A stretch of 64,000 bases of DNA from Meira nashicola (GCA_001600355.1 BCJU01000001.1:2997178-3061177), one strand, 5' to 3'; shown: positions 52,246 through 62,986, counted from the stretch's first letter. Notes: generated by a model not told the origin, from the sequence alone. Made by a program: numbers and translations.

Positions 52246-52891
52246 CTTCCTGGATCGAAATTCAAGCGTCGATCGTCTCGGTCCACTTGGGCTGTACCTT
52301 TCACTGACCAGTATCGCTTTCGACCCTTCCTTGTAAGATTTCTAATTGGTCAAAGTTACTTGCTTGTCATTATAAATCTATTCTTTGTATCATGATCATC
52401 GTTTATTTTTTTCTTGCTAATCACTATGGTGTGAGATCGTGTGAATGAATGTTTTAATGTGCTAATTTTGTAAGCTTTAAACTAAAAAAAAAAGTCAATA
52501 TTCTCGCGTGCGTAAAAAGTGTTTATGTGATTAGTGTAGGGCGTAAAAAATGTTATATAAGCTGTGCCGAAGAATAATTAAGTACATAAGCTATGTTTAC
52601 CGCTACCGAGTTCCATTCTAAATGACTGATAGAAACGGTACACTAGAAGATTTGATGGGGTGCAGTCGTACGTGTTTTCTCCTCTCCGGCTGAATCAAAC
52701 AGCGCTTTCTCCGAAGATAAAAGCAAAAACAATTGTATCCGCATTTTCTGCGTTAGAGCAGTGTGTTTTTTTACGTTGGGTAATTCTTCTTATGGCATGG
52801 CGATCGAAAAAAGGTTTCGCAGAACTTTATCATACATATAAAAGGAGGAGTACTTTCCTTCTTTCCTCGACACCTTATTCTCCATCTCAAA
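52246..52891. other. Divergent promoter region PPR-like / KAPA synthase
   Basis: About 0.65 kb with a TATA box at its right end. Otherwise AT-rich and without recognised genes. Confidence 0.5.
52837..52844 (+). promoter_or_regulatory. TATA box of the KAPA synthase gene
   Basis: TATAAAAG lies 48 bases before the ATG, implying a very short leader. If transcription starts further downstream, a later ATG would be used, but none is near in frame. Confidence 0.5.
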
Positions 52892-54256
52892 ATGCTTGAC
52901 GATAACCTCCTTTCAGCGCTTAAAAAACGTAAAGAAAAGGGAATCTTACGTGGTCTGAAGCGATTCACAACCGAACAAGATCACACTCAAAAAGATGATC
53001 CTTCCTCTTCTTCACCTCTGATTGACTTTTCATCCAACGATTATATGGGCTTAGCAAGGAGTAAATCATTGAAACAAGAAATGTTAAAAAAGATGCAAGA
53101 TCACAGTAATATGTTCGTTGGAAGTACGGGAAGCCGATTATTAGATGGAAATTCGGAAGAACATGAACAACTTGAAATTCGACTTGCACAACACTTTAGT
53201 GCACAATCATCACTCTTGTTCAATAGTGGCTATGATGCAAATACATCTTTATTATCAGTCTTGCCACAACCAAACGATGTGATCTTATACGATGAACTCG
53301 TTCATGCAAGCATGCACGATGGAATGCGTTCTTCCCGCATTCCTTCTTCCCGACGAATACCTTTCAAACATAACGATTTGGATGATTTTACGAATAAATT
53401 ACAAGAGGCACGGAAAGTATGTCATTCGAAAGATGCAAATGTATTTGTAGCTGTTGAATCAGTCTATTCAATGGATGGTGATATTTGCCCTTTACCTCAA
53501 CTTATCGAGATATTGGATAAACATGTACCGCAAAATAATAGATGTTTGGTCGTGGATGAAGCGCATGCAGTCGGTTTATATGGTCTCAATGGATCTGGAA
53601 TTTGTGAGGCTATGGGTTTACATAATTCCGTTGACGTTCGTTTGGCAACGTTTGGTAAAGCTTTTGGATGTTCGGGAGCAGCTGTTTTATGTTCAAACAT
53701 TGTTCGATTATATTTGATCAATTATGCTAGACCTTTGATCTATTCAACTGCTTTGCCTCCTCCTACCTTATTTGCCGTTCAAGCTGCTTTGAATACACTT
53801 AATACGCCAGATGGCACTTTACGTGCTCAACATACTTTCTTTCTCACCCATCTCTTCATCGATCGTCTTTATGATTTGATGGGAAAAGTTGACGAGACTG
53901 GAAGATCAAAACAAGTACTACAATTACCAAACGATGTTCAAAAGCGATTAGATTCATCAAAAAGTCAACTTGAAAGAAAGGATCACCCTTTAACTATTCC
54001 TCAACCGCCTATCGTACCAATCTTAACTTCTCAAGCATATGATTTGGCCAAACATCTTGTCTCTAATGGCTATCTTGTTCGTCCGATTGTCTATCCTACC
54101 GTTCCACGTGGATCAGAAAGAGTTCGAATTTGCATTCATGCCCATAATACGCAAGAACAAGTGATCGGTTTGACTGAATGTGTTGCAAAGTGGATCGAAA
54201 AAGGCAAACTAATGAATGAGGAAGATATCGGGCAATTAGAGAAAGCAAAGTTATAG
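52892..54256 (+). CDS. BIOF: 8-amino-7-oxononanoate (KAPA) synthase with peroxisomal signal
   Basis: PLP-dependent alpha-oxoamine synthase joining pimeloyl-CoA (or its equivalent) with alanine in biotin synthesis. 454 residues. Visible family motifs: FSSNDYMGLA, GSTGSRLLDGN, LFNSGYDANTSLL, DELVHASMHDG, VDEAHAVGLYG and LATFGKAFGCSGA, with the PLP-binding Lys at residue 256. The last three residues are AKL, a canonical PTS1, and the preceding region is basic; fungal BioF enzymes are known to act in peroxisomes (shown in Aspergillus). The N-terminus shows no mitochondrial presequence, which argues against 5-aminolevulinate synthase. A related ligase such as 2-amino-3-ketobutyrate CoA ligase is the main alternative. 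No other biotin genes are in the window. Confidence 0.85.
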   Translation: MLDDNLLSALKKRKEKGILRGLKRFTTEQDHTQKDDPSSSSPLIDFSSNDYMGLARSKSLKQEMLKKMQDHSNMFVGSTGSRLLDGNSEEHEQLEIRLAQHFSAQSSLLFNSGYDANTSLLSVLPQPNDVILYDELVHASMHDGMRSSRIPSSRRIPFKHNDLDDFTNKLQEARKVCHSKDANVFVAVESVYSMDGDICPLPQLIEILDKHVPQNNRCLVVDEAHAVGLYGLNGSGICEAMGLHNSVDVRLATFGKAFGCSGAAVLCSNIVRLYLINYARPLIYSTALPPPTLFAVQAALNTLNTPDGTLRAQHTFFLTHLFIDRLYDLMGKVDETGRSKQVLQLPNDVQKRLDSSKSQLERKDHPLTIPQPPIVPILTSQAYDLAKHLVSNGYLVRPIVYPTVPRGSERVRICIHAHNTQEQVIGLTECVAKWIEKGKLMNEEDIGQLEKAKL

Positions 54257-54331
54257 TTGTACTATATGTAATCAAAATAACATCTTTTGTATTATAATCA
54301 ATTTCATTTTTAATATCAGAATTTGAACCCT

Positions 54332-55714
54332 TTACTCGATTCTATCAAATTTGATCCGACCGTCATCATTCAGCATTTTAATCAAAGTAGTATTTCGTAA
54401 AGCGGCACCCGGTGTAGAAACACCAGGGATAATGTCTTTTTCATGCTCCAAAATTGCTCTTGCAACGGAAACAAATAAAATTGGTGTTGAGACATAACCT
54501 GGTTCGGGTCCACGAACACGAACGACTGCTTTAACGTCTGGATCACGGGAAGTCTTTTCTTGTAAAGCAGAATGAGAAACACCTCTTGCGATAAAAGTAC
54601 TTGAGAATTGTGTATTGTCAAGTTGTTCTTGTGTTGGTCCTTCATGAGAAAATACGCCTCCTGTGAAAAATTTAGGATATTTGAGCAGCAATGATCGACC
54701 GAATTCAGACTTGGAGAAAAAGCTGATTAACATTCCATAAAATGCCATGAATAGAGCAATATAGAGAGAAGGAACGGCGAACCAGCCCACAAATTTGACA
54801 GGTTCAAACTTTGGATCATTCTCCAACGTCAAAGATTGACCTAATCGAACAACAGCAGGATCAGCGGCCATGTGTGGTAATAATAAAGCATTCTGCTCTT
54901 CATCATATGTCAAAATTCCTAGACGTTTTTGACGTTTGGGTATACCGGCTGAAAATCCTTTTGTGGCAACTTTTGGTGTTGCTTTTGGCAATTCACCGTA
55001 TAACTTTTTACGAATGCGAGAGAGTAATTGACGTCCTGAAGGTGATATTCCATTTACGACGCATGCATATGTTGCAAAGTGACCTGCTAACCATCCGCCG
55101 TTGGTATTAAAAGTTGCCAACATCTCAACGCTTGCTGGTGTAACACCTTTGCCCAAAAGTGAAACTGCAAAAATGGTACCGAGCTCGGCTGGAACAGAAT
55201 CGTAAGCTGATGCAGGTAAAATGATTGATCCGGCTGATTTTGCAAGTTGACGATATTCCAAAACAATTCGTTCAATGAAGTTAGGTTCTCCGCATAGATC
55301 TATGTAATGTACAGGAGGTTGATTGGATCTTTTTAATTTTTCACTTGCTTCAATCGTTGCCAGAACGACATTTTCGCCAAATTTGTAATAAGGACCGACG
55401 CAATTCAAGATTAAACGTGTCTCACTTGCTAAGGTGCGTAAGCTTTCGATATTATTCACATCTGCGATCACAATCGAAGGTAAAAGACCTTTTTGAACGT
55501 TTGTTTCGTCATTATTTGAAGATGCTCCTACCAATTGTTTAATTTCTTCACGTACAGCGAGTAAAGCATCTTTTCTACGACCTGCAATTGACCATTGAAA
55601 AGGAGTTGAAGTGGATTTGTGTAATACGCTGATCTGTCTAGCTACTTCTAAAGCTACAAACTTTCCTGTAAAGCCTGTTGCGCCCAAAACGCAAAGAGTG
55701 GTTCGATTAGACAT
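54332..55714 (-). CDS. Saccharopine dehydrogenase-like oxidoreductase
   Basis: 460 residues, resembling the SCCPDH group. An N-terminal Rossmann fold with GATGFTG (residues 11-17) binds NAD(P); NCVGPYYKFGE and YIDLCGEP are typical of the family. Near residues 316-334 the hydrophobic stretch FAVPSLYIALFMAFYGMLIS suggests membrane or lipid-droplet association, as known for SCCPDH proteins. True saccharopine dehydrogenase activity is not expected from the family. It is convergent with the KAPA synthase, 75 bases apart. Start ATG 55714. Confidence 0.88.
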   Translation of the reverse strand: MSNRTTLCVLGATGFTGKFVALEVARQISVLHKSTSTPFQWSIAGRRKDALLAVREEIKQLVGASSNNDETNVQKGLLPSIVIADVNNIESLRTLASETRLILNCVGPYYKFGENVVLATIEASEKLKRSNQPPVHYIDLCGEPNFIERIVLEYRQLAKSAGSIILPASAYDSVPAELGTIFAVSLLGKGVTPASVEMLATFNTNGGWLAGHFATYACVVNGISPSGRQLLSRIRKKLYGELPKATPKVATKGFSAGIPKRQKRLGILTYDEEQNALLLPHMAADPAVVRLGQSLTLENDPKFEPVKFVGWFAVPSLYIALFMAFYGMLISFFSKSEFGRSLLLKYPKFFTGGVFSHEGPTQEQLDNTQFSSTFIARGVSHSALQEKTSRDPDVKAVVRVRGPEPGYVSTPILFVSVARAILEHEKDIIPGVSTPGAALRNTTLIKMLNDDGRIKFDRIE

Positions 55715-55926
55715 GATGGTTGCTGAGGTTCGATAACATGTTCAAGAACGTCCCCGCTTCTTTTTTTGATCCAATTCACTTTTAAGTTACACACCATTTA
55801 GCGCTAATTACCTTTGCATGTACGAAATCGCGAAATGTGGTCCGGGCGTGCAGCTCTTGAAGCAGCTCTGGGCAACAAAGGCAAAATTAACTACACCGCC
55901 ACTTTTCACTTAAGACCTCTACGTGT

Positions 55927-58479
55927 ATGCATGTCATCATGTCACGAAGGGATCAATTACTCCAAACGGTGAATGATATACAAGGACAAGTGTATAACTA
56001 TATCGATTCAAGAACAGCAACACAATTTGGACCAGGTCAACCTACATCCTCCACATCACAATCACAACCATCCTCCTCGTCAACATCTGTTAGAAGATCG
56101 GATACGACAGCTTCAAATTTACCACTTTATTCCCGAAAACCAGATCAAAATGCAGATTCCGTTCCACAATCGGTATTAAACGCACCACCAGGTCAAGCAC
56201 AGTTTGCTGCTGATCAAATGCCCAGAAATCGCATCGCTCGCGGCACGGGCAGGGAAGCGAGAGCAGCGGCAGCAGCATTGCGAGAGGAACAACTACAATC
56301 AGGACAACTGAAGACTAAGCATACATTCTTGTCCTCTGGAGCAAGAATTATACTGGACATCAATACTGCCGTACCACAAAAGACTCTCACTTTTATGGGT
56401 GGAACAGCTGATCGCGGAAGAGGACAAATGAAAGGTGTTGTGACTATACATGCACAACCAAACGAACGTGTTTCTGCTATTCGAATCAAGATTAAAGCTG
56501 TTGTTAGAGTATTGGTGCCCAAAATAGGAACACCTCAGCAACCATTTCTTTTGGAAACCACCCATCCAGCCGTCGAGCAAAGCGTTGAGAAAGAACTCTT
56601 GCTTTTGCAACTTGAATCACAATTGTATGACGCACATTCGGCTTCGGGTGTAGATAGCGCAGATCCAACAATGATGCCTGTTGGCAAGCATGAATTTCCC
56701 TTCTCCATCGACTTACCAAGTCAGACAGGAAAAGGTGAGGAGCTTCCTCCATCCTTCATCTTATCTCCTCTCAACAAACCAGAACAAGTCCAACGTCCTC
56801 AACCTAAGAGCAAGTGGGAAAGTTTGACAGCTTCAATACCGGTACCGCATCTTGCGAAAGATTGGGCAAGTATCAAGTGGTACGCAAAGGTGACCGTAGA
56901 GAGACCTGGTATATTTCGAACGAATGAGCGAATTTTTGCTCCATTTGTATATCTACCACCTCCACCTAAGAACTTGTCCGGATTGGAAGAGCAATTGTTG
57001 AGACGATTAAGATTAGCAGGCGAAGTTGATTCTTTGCTCAAACGATTTGAATCTATGCAAGGCTCCAGACCAGTGGACTTACAGAGACTTGTGGAGCCGC
57101 TATCTCAATGGGAATCGATCAAGCTTTCTTACGGGAAGGCAAAAGGCAACACTGTCAAGCAAAAGGCTCCACCAGCAAACTCGAAAGCTGACAAACCAGG
57201 TTTTTTCTCAAAGATGTTATTTGGATCTCAAGTCGAGAAGAGTGCAGACCGATTCATATCTGTGGAGAAGGAAACATTCACTTTCCATATTCCAAAAAAG
57301 CCTTTCGTATTTGCATTGCGGTCAGGGATACCCTATATCCTCTCACGCACTGTACAGTATTCTGGCGATGGTGAAATACGACCAGAGATGTTGAGTAGGA
57401 TACCCACTATTGGCTTGTTTCAAAAGACAAACGTCTTTGCTCGAGGAACAAAAGGTCCTTGTGCCGGAACCACATCTCGATTCGTGGCACCTGGTAGGCA
57501 GCCGCCAGACATACATGCTGTACAAGTGAAAGATGAAAGAAGCACAGGAGCAAATGGTAAGCCATTAACAAGACGAAAGACAGAGTATTGGCTTGGGATA
57601 ATTGATCTTCCACCAACGTGTGCGCCTTGTTTTGAAACACCGATTTTAACATTGGAATACACAATGGTCGTTCGTCATCCACAATCGCCAAATCCAATCC
57701 ATGTAGAGCCGATCGTTTTGGTCTGTCCACCATCTAGACCTGTTCGGATCGCTCCCAGTACTGCCTCTTCCATTCGTTCTCCTTCCCGCACTGCCACTCC
57801 TGTTAATGGTGTTTCTCCTTCCCGTCGTCAAGGTTCGGGACCGGTGCCGGTAGCTGCTGCTGCTGCTGCTGCTGCCGCTCCAACAAGCAAGATGACCGGT
57901 CAAGCTAATCAGAACATTGCACGGCCCGTAGCAGCGGCACCGAGTAAACCTAATCATATTTCAAGCAATAATCCTATTGCGCCAGTATCTCAATCTCCCA
58001 GACCGCCGCAATCTGCAACACAAATCAATCATACTCCACAAGTGATGCCTGGAGCTCGACCTGTCCCTTCTACCCCACAGGTTGCACCAGCTACACAACA
58101 AGCAGTCAATAGGCCACCTACAGCTACCACAACACAAGATGAAAAGAGAGCTATGCAAGCTAGACTTGAAGAGGAAGCTAGAATAAAACATCAACAGACT
58201 GCCTCCTCATCCTCTTCCGCTGCAGGTCCTTCTGCTGTTACTTCATCTGCAGTTATTGCAACACCACCTCAAGCTAATCTTCCTCCTTCTACAACATCTT
58301 CTGCTGCTGCTACTACTGCTTCTACTATGCTACCTACCGCTGGACAGTCTATTCCATTAACGGTTGACGAAAGTGAGATTTCTGCTCATTCTACCGATCA
58401 GTGGCAATTCCATGATGATGAATTGACAGATTTACCTCCAAGTTATTTCGAAGCAACAGGAATGCGAGATGAAGATTAA
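55927..58479 (+). CDS. Alpha-arrestin-like adaptor with C-terminal PPxY motif
   Basis: 850 residues from ATG 55927 (an alternative ATG is at 55939). Residues about 130-350 and 440-600 have the beta-rich arrestin N and C fold: GVVTIHAQPNERVSAIRIKI, KHEFPFSIDLPSQ, WYAKVTVERPGIF and later TFTFHIPKKPFVFALRSGIP, and FETPILTLEYTMVV. The last 200 residues are Ala/Pro/Ser/Thr-rich with a run of eight Ala, and near residue 836 the sequence DLPPSYFEA holds a PPxY motif for a Rsp5/NEDD4-type ubiquitin ligase. Fungal alpha-arrestins bring such ligases to plasma-membrane transporters for endocytosis. Only one PPxY was seen, while many members have two. No intron was found. Confidence 0.82.
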   Translation: MHVIMSRRDQLLQTVNDIQGQVYNYIDSRTATQFGPGQPTSSTSQSQPSSSSTSVRRSDTTASNLPLYSRKPDQNADSVPQSVLNAPPGQAQFAADQMPRNRIARGTGREARAAAAALREEQLQSGQLKTKHTFLSSGARIILDINTAVPQKTLTFMGGTADRGRGQMKGVVTIHAQPNERVSAIRIKIKAVVRVLVPKIGTPQQPFLLETTHPAVEQSVEKELLLLQLESQLYDAHSASGVDSADPTMMPVGKHEFPFSIDLPSQTGKGEELPPSFILSPLNKPEQVQRPQPKSKWESLTASIPVPHLAKDWASIKWYAKVTVERPGIFRTNERIFAPFVYLPPPPKNLSGLEEQLLRRLRLAGEVDSLLKRFESMQGSRPVDLQRLVEPLSQWESIKLSYGKAKGNTVKQKAPPANSKADKPGFFSKMLFGSQVEKSADRFISVEKETFTFHIPKKPFVFALRSGIPYILSRTVQYSGDGEIRPEMLSRIPTIGLFQKTNVFARGTKGPCAGTTSRFVAPGRQPPDIHAVQVKDERSTGANGKPLTRRKTEYWLGIIDLPPTCAPCFETPILTLEYTMVVRHPQSPNPIHVEPIVLVCPPSRPVRIAPSTASSIRSPSRTATPVNGVSPSRRQGSGPVPVAAAAAAAAAPTSKMTGQANQNIARPVAAAPSKPNHISSNNPIAPVSQSPRPPQSATQINHTPQVMPGARPVPSTPQVAPATQQAVNRPPTATTTQDEKRAMQARLEEEARIKHQQTASSSSSAAGPSAVTSSAVIATPPQANLPPSTTSSAAATTASTMLPTAGQSIPLTVDESEISAHSTDQWQFHDDELTDLPPSYFEATGMRDED

Positions 58480-59935
58480 TGGACTTTAAATGTTTTTTAT
58501 GTTCAAATCTATACCCTTTTTTGATAATATGATGAAATGCTTATTTAATACAATCTATCTTTTCGCAAATATCACCGAAGCGGCCGGATGTTGAGAAGTT
58601 AAAAGCCTGCAATGCAACGCGCCCGTCCGTCAAAACTGCTGAATGTTTGTTTACTACGGAGATTTTTTCAACCTTAGTGAGTAGTCTATTGCAGAGACAT
58701 GCACTTTGTGATTCAAAACAGAGACTAGTCCATGTAAGTTTTGTTTAAATTCTTCCACGCTAAAGCTGCAGATGAGAATTAAAATTTTCTCTGTTGTAAG
58801 AACTTTAGGCGAGAATTTTGTTACATATTCAGTGCAGACGCTCGACCGACAATTGTATTGACAAAATCTTGTTCGTGTGATTAATTGTTGTACCTTTCCC
58901 ACACTCTGAATTTCAAATTATTCTGGGCTGTTCTATTTAAAGGGTTGCAAAGAATAATAAAAATAGGAAACTTGTCTTCATGTTTGGAAAGAAGAGTAAG
59001 CGTGTCTCTGAATAAATTTTCGACAGTCTTTTTTAATACGATTAGTGCTCTTTAGTTTTATTTCTAGTCTTATCAAATTGGACTCAAAAATTAGCATTAT
59101 TGCCGCTTTCATTACTTTTATTGTGTGTGATCAGATAAAGCCAAAATAGTGGCTGTTAATCCAAGACTAGCCCGTACTAGTGGAAAAAAGTATTGATTGA
59201 TTAGTTTTGCCAGAAAGTTGGGAAGATCTAAAATATTTTTAGGAGAACGCTGGACTAGCCTAATCCTTCTAGCTTTCTTTCATTTTATTCTAGCGGTAGG
59301 TGGGCTCAAAAAAATTAACACGCTAAGGTTGCATTGAAGACACTGCTAAAGTCCAATTCTGATTCAATGTGCATACTTTTGCATAAAAATTCAAGACAAT
59401 TTATTCATTCATGCATTAAAACACCACCCTTTGTTTTTTAGAGGATAAGCCTCTTCTTCACTCTTTTCGGGAAATTCGGATGAAATTTCTTCTCATAGCC
59501 GTACCCGAGAAAGCAAAAGAAAGAAAGGGGACCCCTATATTGACTGTACTGCTGGTCATCATGACGGGCATCATCTTCACACAAGAAGCGAGTCTTTGAG
59601 CTGTGATTGCATATGAAATTGAAACCCAATTGCATATGTATGTATGTACGCATACATATACGAATGTATCAGAGTGGGGTAAATGGCCGTTAACATCTTA
59701 ACGGAATTCTTTGTATTGATAAAATAGTGACCTTTTTGAATGCCGCTAGAATATTACTAATCGTGAAAATTGCGAAACAAGTGGGATGCATTATGCAAGA
59801 TGAATGTACAAAACCATTCAAGCCGATTTTAATTCAATCAAATCTGTTACAATTGTGTCAATTCAATAATCAAAATTTCTTGTACATCAACATCCATCAA
59901 CATTTTACTCTCATTTTTATCTTATTCTCTCTATC
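58480..59935. other. Long intergenic region
   Basis: About 1.45 kb, the longest gap in the window. It contains TAGTCTA at 58682-58688, a GACTAGTC palindrome near 58724, further GACTAG hexamers near 59164 and 59252, and an inverted repeat TATGTATG-TACG-CATACATA at 59639-59658. Open frames are short and not convincing. A non-coding RNA cannot be excluded from sequence alone. Confidence 0.45.
59639..59658. repeat. Short perfect inverted repeat
   Basis: Eight-base arms TATGTATG and CATACATA around TACG, about 280 bases before the seven-helix gene. It could be a protein-binding palindrome or chance in TA-rich DNA. Confidence 0.5.
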
Positions 59936-61453
59936 ATGGCGACTTCGGCTACTCCATTACGATATGATAATATCGTTTTTCATCATGTTCCAAATCATCA
60001 AGCACCCGGTTTATTAGCAGCTATGCTCACGTTTTCATTTTGTCTTGGAGTGATTACTCTGGAAATTTTATCAAATTTACGATATGATTATAATTTAATC
60101 AAAAGACCGGGTTGGAAAGAACCAGTAAAAGCATCAAACAGATTATCTTACTTTTTATGTCGTTATGGTTGTTTCGTTTTCATGTTTATCACTGTGATTT
60201 ATATGAATTTACCCGGTTCAAATTGTCATGATTATGCTATAGGAATAAACGTAATGTGGGTAATTCCATTGATTACTGTCGATTTAATTTTCGTTCAACG
60301 TACTTTGGCAGTTTACAATTGGAATCTGTTCATTACAATTCCATTAGGATTTTTATATCTCTCTTACGTTGCTTTGTGTACTTATTCCGTAGTAACTTTT
60401 GGATACGGTTATAATATTCCAGGAACGAACTTTTGCGCTTATCAAACAATACCTACAAGTCAAAAGCCGCATGCAACAGTCTTTATTTGTTACATCGTTC
60501 TCGTTATCACTTTGGATTCTTTAATCTTAATTTTAACCACACACAGATTATTAGAAGGAGGTTTAGGAAATATTTATCATTTAATCGTAACAAAAACATC
60601 CGATTTACGTAAAAATAAAGCATTACGTAAAGCAGAAGGTCATTCGGTAGGAGAAGTTTCTTTGAGCGGTTTATTATTACGTCAAGGTGTTGGATATTTT
60701 ATGCTTTTAGAACTTTCAAGATTGGCATTTTTAATCGTTTATTATACGGTAAATAATGAAACTTCTTATCAAGTTTTGGTTTCAGGTATTTTAGTACTTG
60801 TAGGTCCAGTTATGGCAGGAATGTTATTCCGTCAAACATCTGAAGCAGTTAAACGTGCTGCAATTAATAGTTCAGATAGAGGACAAGGAGCTATCTTAAG
60901 TCAAGGTAGAAGTTATCGTTCTTCAATTCAAACAACTCCTGCAAATTTCACACCATTTACACCTTTATCGCCAACATCTCATTTTGCACGAGAGAATGCA
61001 ATTCCTGATCAAGGTCATTTAACGGCAGCAAATTCGAATTTGTATACACCCAATAAAGGTGATAGTTTGGATCAAAATTCGATTGGAACTGAATATTTTG
61101 GTGAAAGACGTAGAACGAATAGCGATCAACTTCCACTTAATCAACATCATACTATCGATTTAGAAGATCCAAGAGGATTACAAGTTTACGTTGAAGAAAA
61201 GACAGATATAGAATCAGTTCAAATGTCACCCCTTGAATCACAACAAAATCGAACAAGATTTAATTTAAATCAAACAGAAGATAGTTTACCAATTCATCAA
61301 CAATATTCTTATTTTGCAAATTCGACAAATGCTCAACAATCTCATTCCAATTCCGGTCATCGTAACTTTATGGAGGATAACGTACAATTTACACCTGTCT
61401 TACCCCATCAAGTTGAAGAACAAAGACAAAGCGCATATGGCAATGCTCAATAA
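59936..61453 (+). CDS. Seven-helix membrane protein, DUF6533-like
   Basis: 505 residues from ATG 59936. About seven hydrophobic segments fall in the first 290 residues (LLAAMLTFSFCLGVITLEIL, FMFITVIYMNL, IGINVMWVIPLITVDLIF, LFITIPLGFLYLSYVALCTY, VFICYIVLVITLDSLILIL, VGYFMLLELSRLAFLIVYY, VLVSGILVLVGPVMAGML). The N-terminal YDYNLIKRPGWKEPVKASNR and the RTLAVYNWN motif after helix four resemble the DUF6533 family of basidiomycete membrane proteins. The 215-residue tail is polar, Gln/Asn/Ser-rich. No ligand is known. It is convergent with the flavoprotein gene, 84 bases away. The family name is recalled and needs a profile search. Confidence 0.75.
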   Translation: MATSATPLRYDNIVFHHVPNHQAPGLLAAMLTFSFCLGVITLEILSNLRYDYNLIKRPGWKEPVKASNRLSYFLCRYGCFVFMFITVIYMNLPGSNCHDYAIGINVMWVIPLITVDLIFVQRTLAVYNWNLFITIPLGFLYLSYVALCTYSVVTFGYGYNIPGTNFCAYQTIPTSQKPHATVFICYIVLVITLDSLILILTTHRLLEGGLGNIYHLIVTKTSDLRKNKALRKAEGHSVGEVSLSGLLLRQGVGYFMLLELSRLAFLIVYYTVNNETSYQVLVSGILVLVGPVMAGMLFRQTSEAVKRAAINSSDRGQGAILSQGRSYRSSIQTTPANFTPFTPLSPTSHFARENAIPDQGHLTAANSNLYTPNKGDSLDQNSIGTEYFGERRRTNSDQLPLNQHHTIDLEDPRGLQVYVEEKTDIESVQMSPLESQQNRTRFNLNQTEDSLPIHQQYSYFANSTNAQQSHSNSGHRNFMEDNVQFTPVLPHQVEEQRQSAYGNAQ

Positions 61454-61537
61454 CACACTCGTTTCTTAAATTTGGTTTCCTATAATCATTATCTCCTATC
61501 CATGTAATTTAAGATGTTGTATAATTCATAATAACAA

Positions 61538-62731
61538 TCAATTCTTCAATGGTTGACCGCCAGGGTATAATGGATGGAATAAGTTAAGCAATAAACTTTT
61601 TCCTTTTCCGAAACTTGTAAACCATTCTCCAAACACTGGCCAAACTAGTTGAGCTGCACCACCATCAGGACCTATAGGAATAAAGATTGCATTTAGAGCT
61701 TTTGTATGTCTTTTAACACCTTTTTTCGTATTTGCTGCTTGACCTACAATTTGACTTGCAACGATTGGTGCATGTGCACTTGCAGAAAGACTTGTTTTTG
61801 AATCTTTTGAATTACTTGCATCACCTAAACAAAACCAACGTTCTTTTAATTGTTCATTTTCAACTCTTAATGTTGCTTGATCGATTGCAACTCTTTTTAC
61901 TGGTGCTCTTGATCCTTTCGTTCCTGCCGTTTCTTCTGATAATGCTTCTTCGGGAACGGCGGATACGTTTGGCGCACCTCCAGTTGCTATGAATAAGAAA
62001 TCAGTTTCAATCTTTGAATTATCCGAAAGATTTAAAGTGATTGGTTCACTTAAAAACTTTTGTGCAGAAGATTGTAAATCATCCGTTACTTCTACACTTG
62101 TATTAAATTTCACTTCAATATTCTTCTTCTTTAATTGATTATAAAGACCATCATGTAAAGGTTGTCTAAAACCTCTTAATAATCTTGGTCCACGTTCGAT
62201 AAGTGTAATCTTTTTATCTTTATAAATTGCACGTATTTCTCCTGCAAATTCAATTCCTACCGGACCTGCTCCTAAAATTACAACATTATTTGCTTGTTGA
62301 ATTTGTTTTTGTAAAGAACGTAAAGAATCAACACTTTCTTCTAAACTTTGACTACTAGGTCTCATTGGATAAGAATAAGTTGAACCTGTTGCAATAACTC
62401 CTATATCCACTTGAATTTCATCAGAATTAAATGGAGCAGGAGCTGATTTATCCAATTTAACACTTGTTGTTGAAATACTCAATGCTTTATAACCACTTAA
62501 GATTATATGTCTTGATTCTTTTGGAAAAAAGTTTTCTAAAGATGCAAAGATTTCATTCTCAAATCCTGCTTTAACAGAAGCACGTAAAGCTCCAATTGGC
62601 CAATAAGCGAAATTATTTGCTTCAATCAAAACGATTCTATGTGTCGAAGGTAATGTCTTTTCCAAAGCTCTAGCAACATTTGCTCCTGCAGAAGAAGCAC
62701 CAAGAATTACTACGTTCTTGAGATCTGACAT
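61538..62731 (-). CDS. FAD-dependent oxidoreductase, AIF/FSP1-like
   Basis: 397 residues from ATG 62731. An N-terminal FAD-binding fold VVILGASSAGANVARALE (residues about 7-24), a second dinucleotide motif VVILGAGPVGIEFAGE (about 148-163) for NAD(P)H, a GVIATGSTYSYP-type ATG motif, and the FAD-contacting FCLGDAS near residue 300 all fit the pyridine-nucleotide-disulphide oxidoreductase family, in the AIF/AMID/FSP1 group. There is no CxxxxC redox disulphide and no clear mitochondrial presequence, so a quinone- or NADH-oxidase-like role is likelier than apoptosis. The substrate is unknown. Confidence 0.9.
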   Translation of the reverse strand: MSDLKNVVILGASSAGANVARALEKTLPSTHRIVLIEANNFAYWPIGALRASVKAGFENEIFASLENFFPKESRHIILSGYKALSISTTSVKLDKSAPAPFNSDEIQVDIGVIATGSTYSYPMRPSSQSLEESVDSLRSLQKQIQQANNVVILGAGPVGIEFAGEIRAIYKDKKITLIERGPRLLRGFRQPLHDGLYNQLKKKNIEVKFNTSVEVTDDLQSSAQKFLSEPITLNLSDNSKIETDFLFIATGGAPNVSAVPEEALSEETAGTKGSRAPVKRVAIDQATLRVENEQLKERWFCLGDASNSKDSKTSLSASAHAPIVASQIVGQAANTKKGVKRHTKALNAIFIPIGPDGGAAQLVWPVFGEWFTSFGKGKSLLLNLFHPLYPGGQPLKN

Positions 62732-62803
62732 TGTTTTGTGTGTGAGGATGAAGGTGATGGTTTGAATGAAAAAGGTAATGTCATAAGCAATTCGTATATT
62801 CTG

Positions 62804-62811
62804 TTTTTATA
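62804..62811 (-). promoter_or_regulatory. TATA box of the flavoprotein gene
   Basis: On the minus strand TATAAAAA, ending 73 bases before the ATG at 62731. Confidence 0.5.
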
Positions 62812-62986
62812 GCCTTTTCCCACGTTCTTATCCAATCCTAATCATGTCTCCGTACTTGTCGTCATTAAAAAAGAAATTAACGCAATCAGACCCTATGTAC
62901 AATGAATGATCTTACGCCCGTTTTTTTGAAAAGCGCCACAGTTTGTATATACATAGTACTTTACACCCGTTGTAGTACGCTGTACT

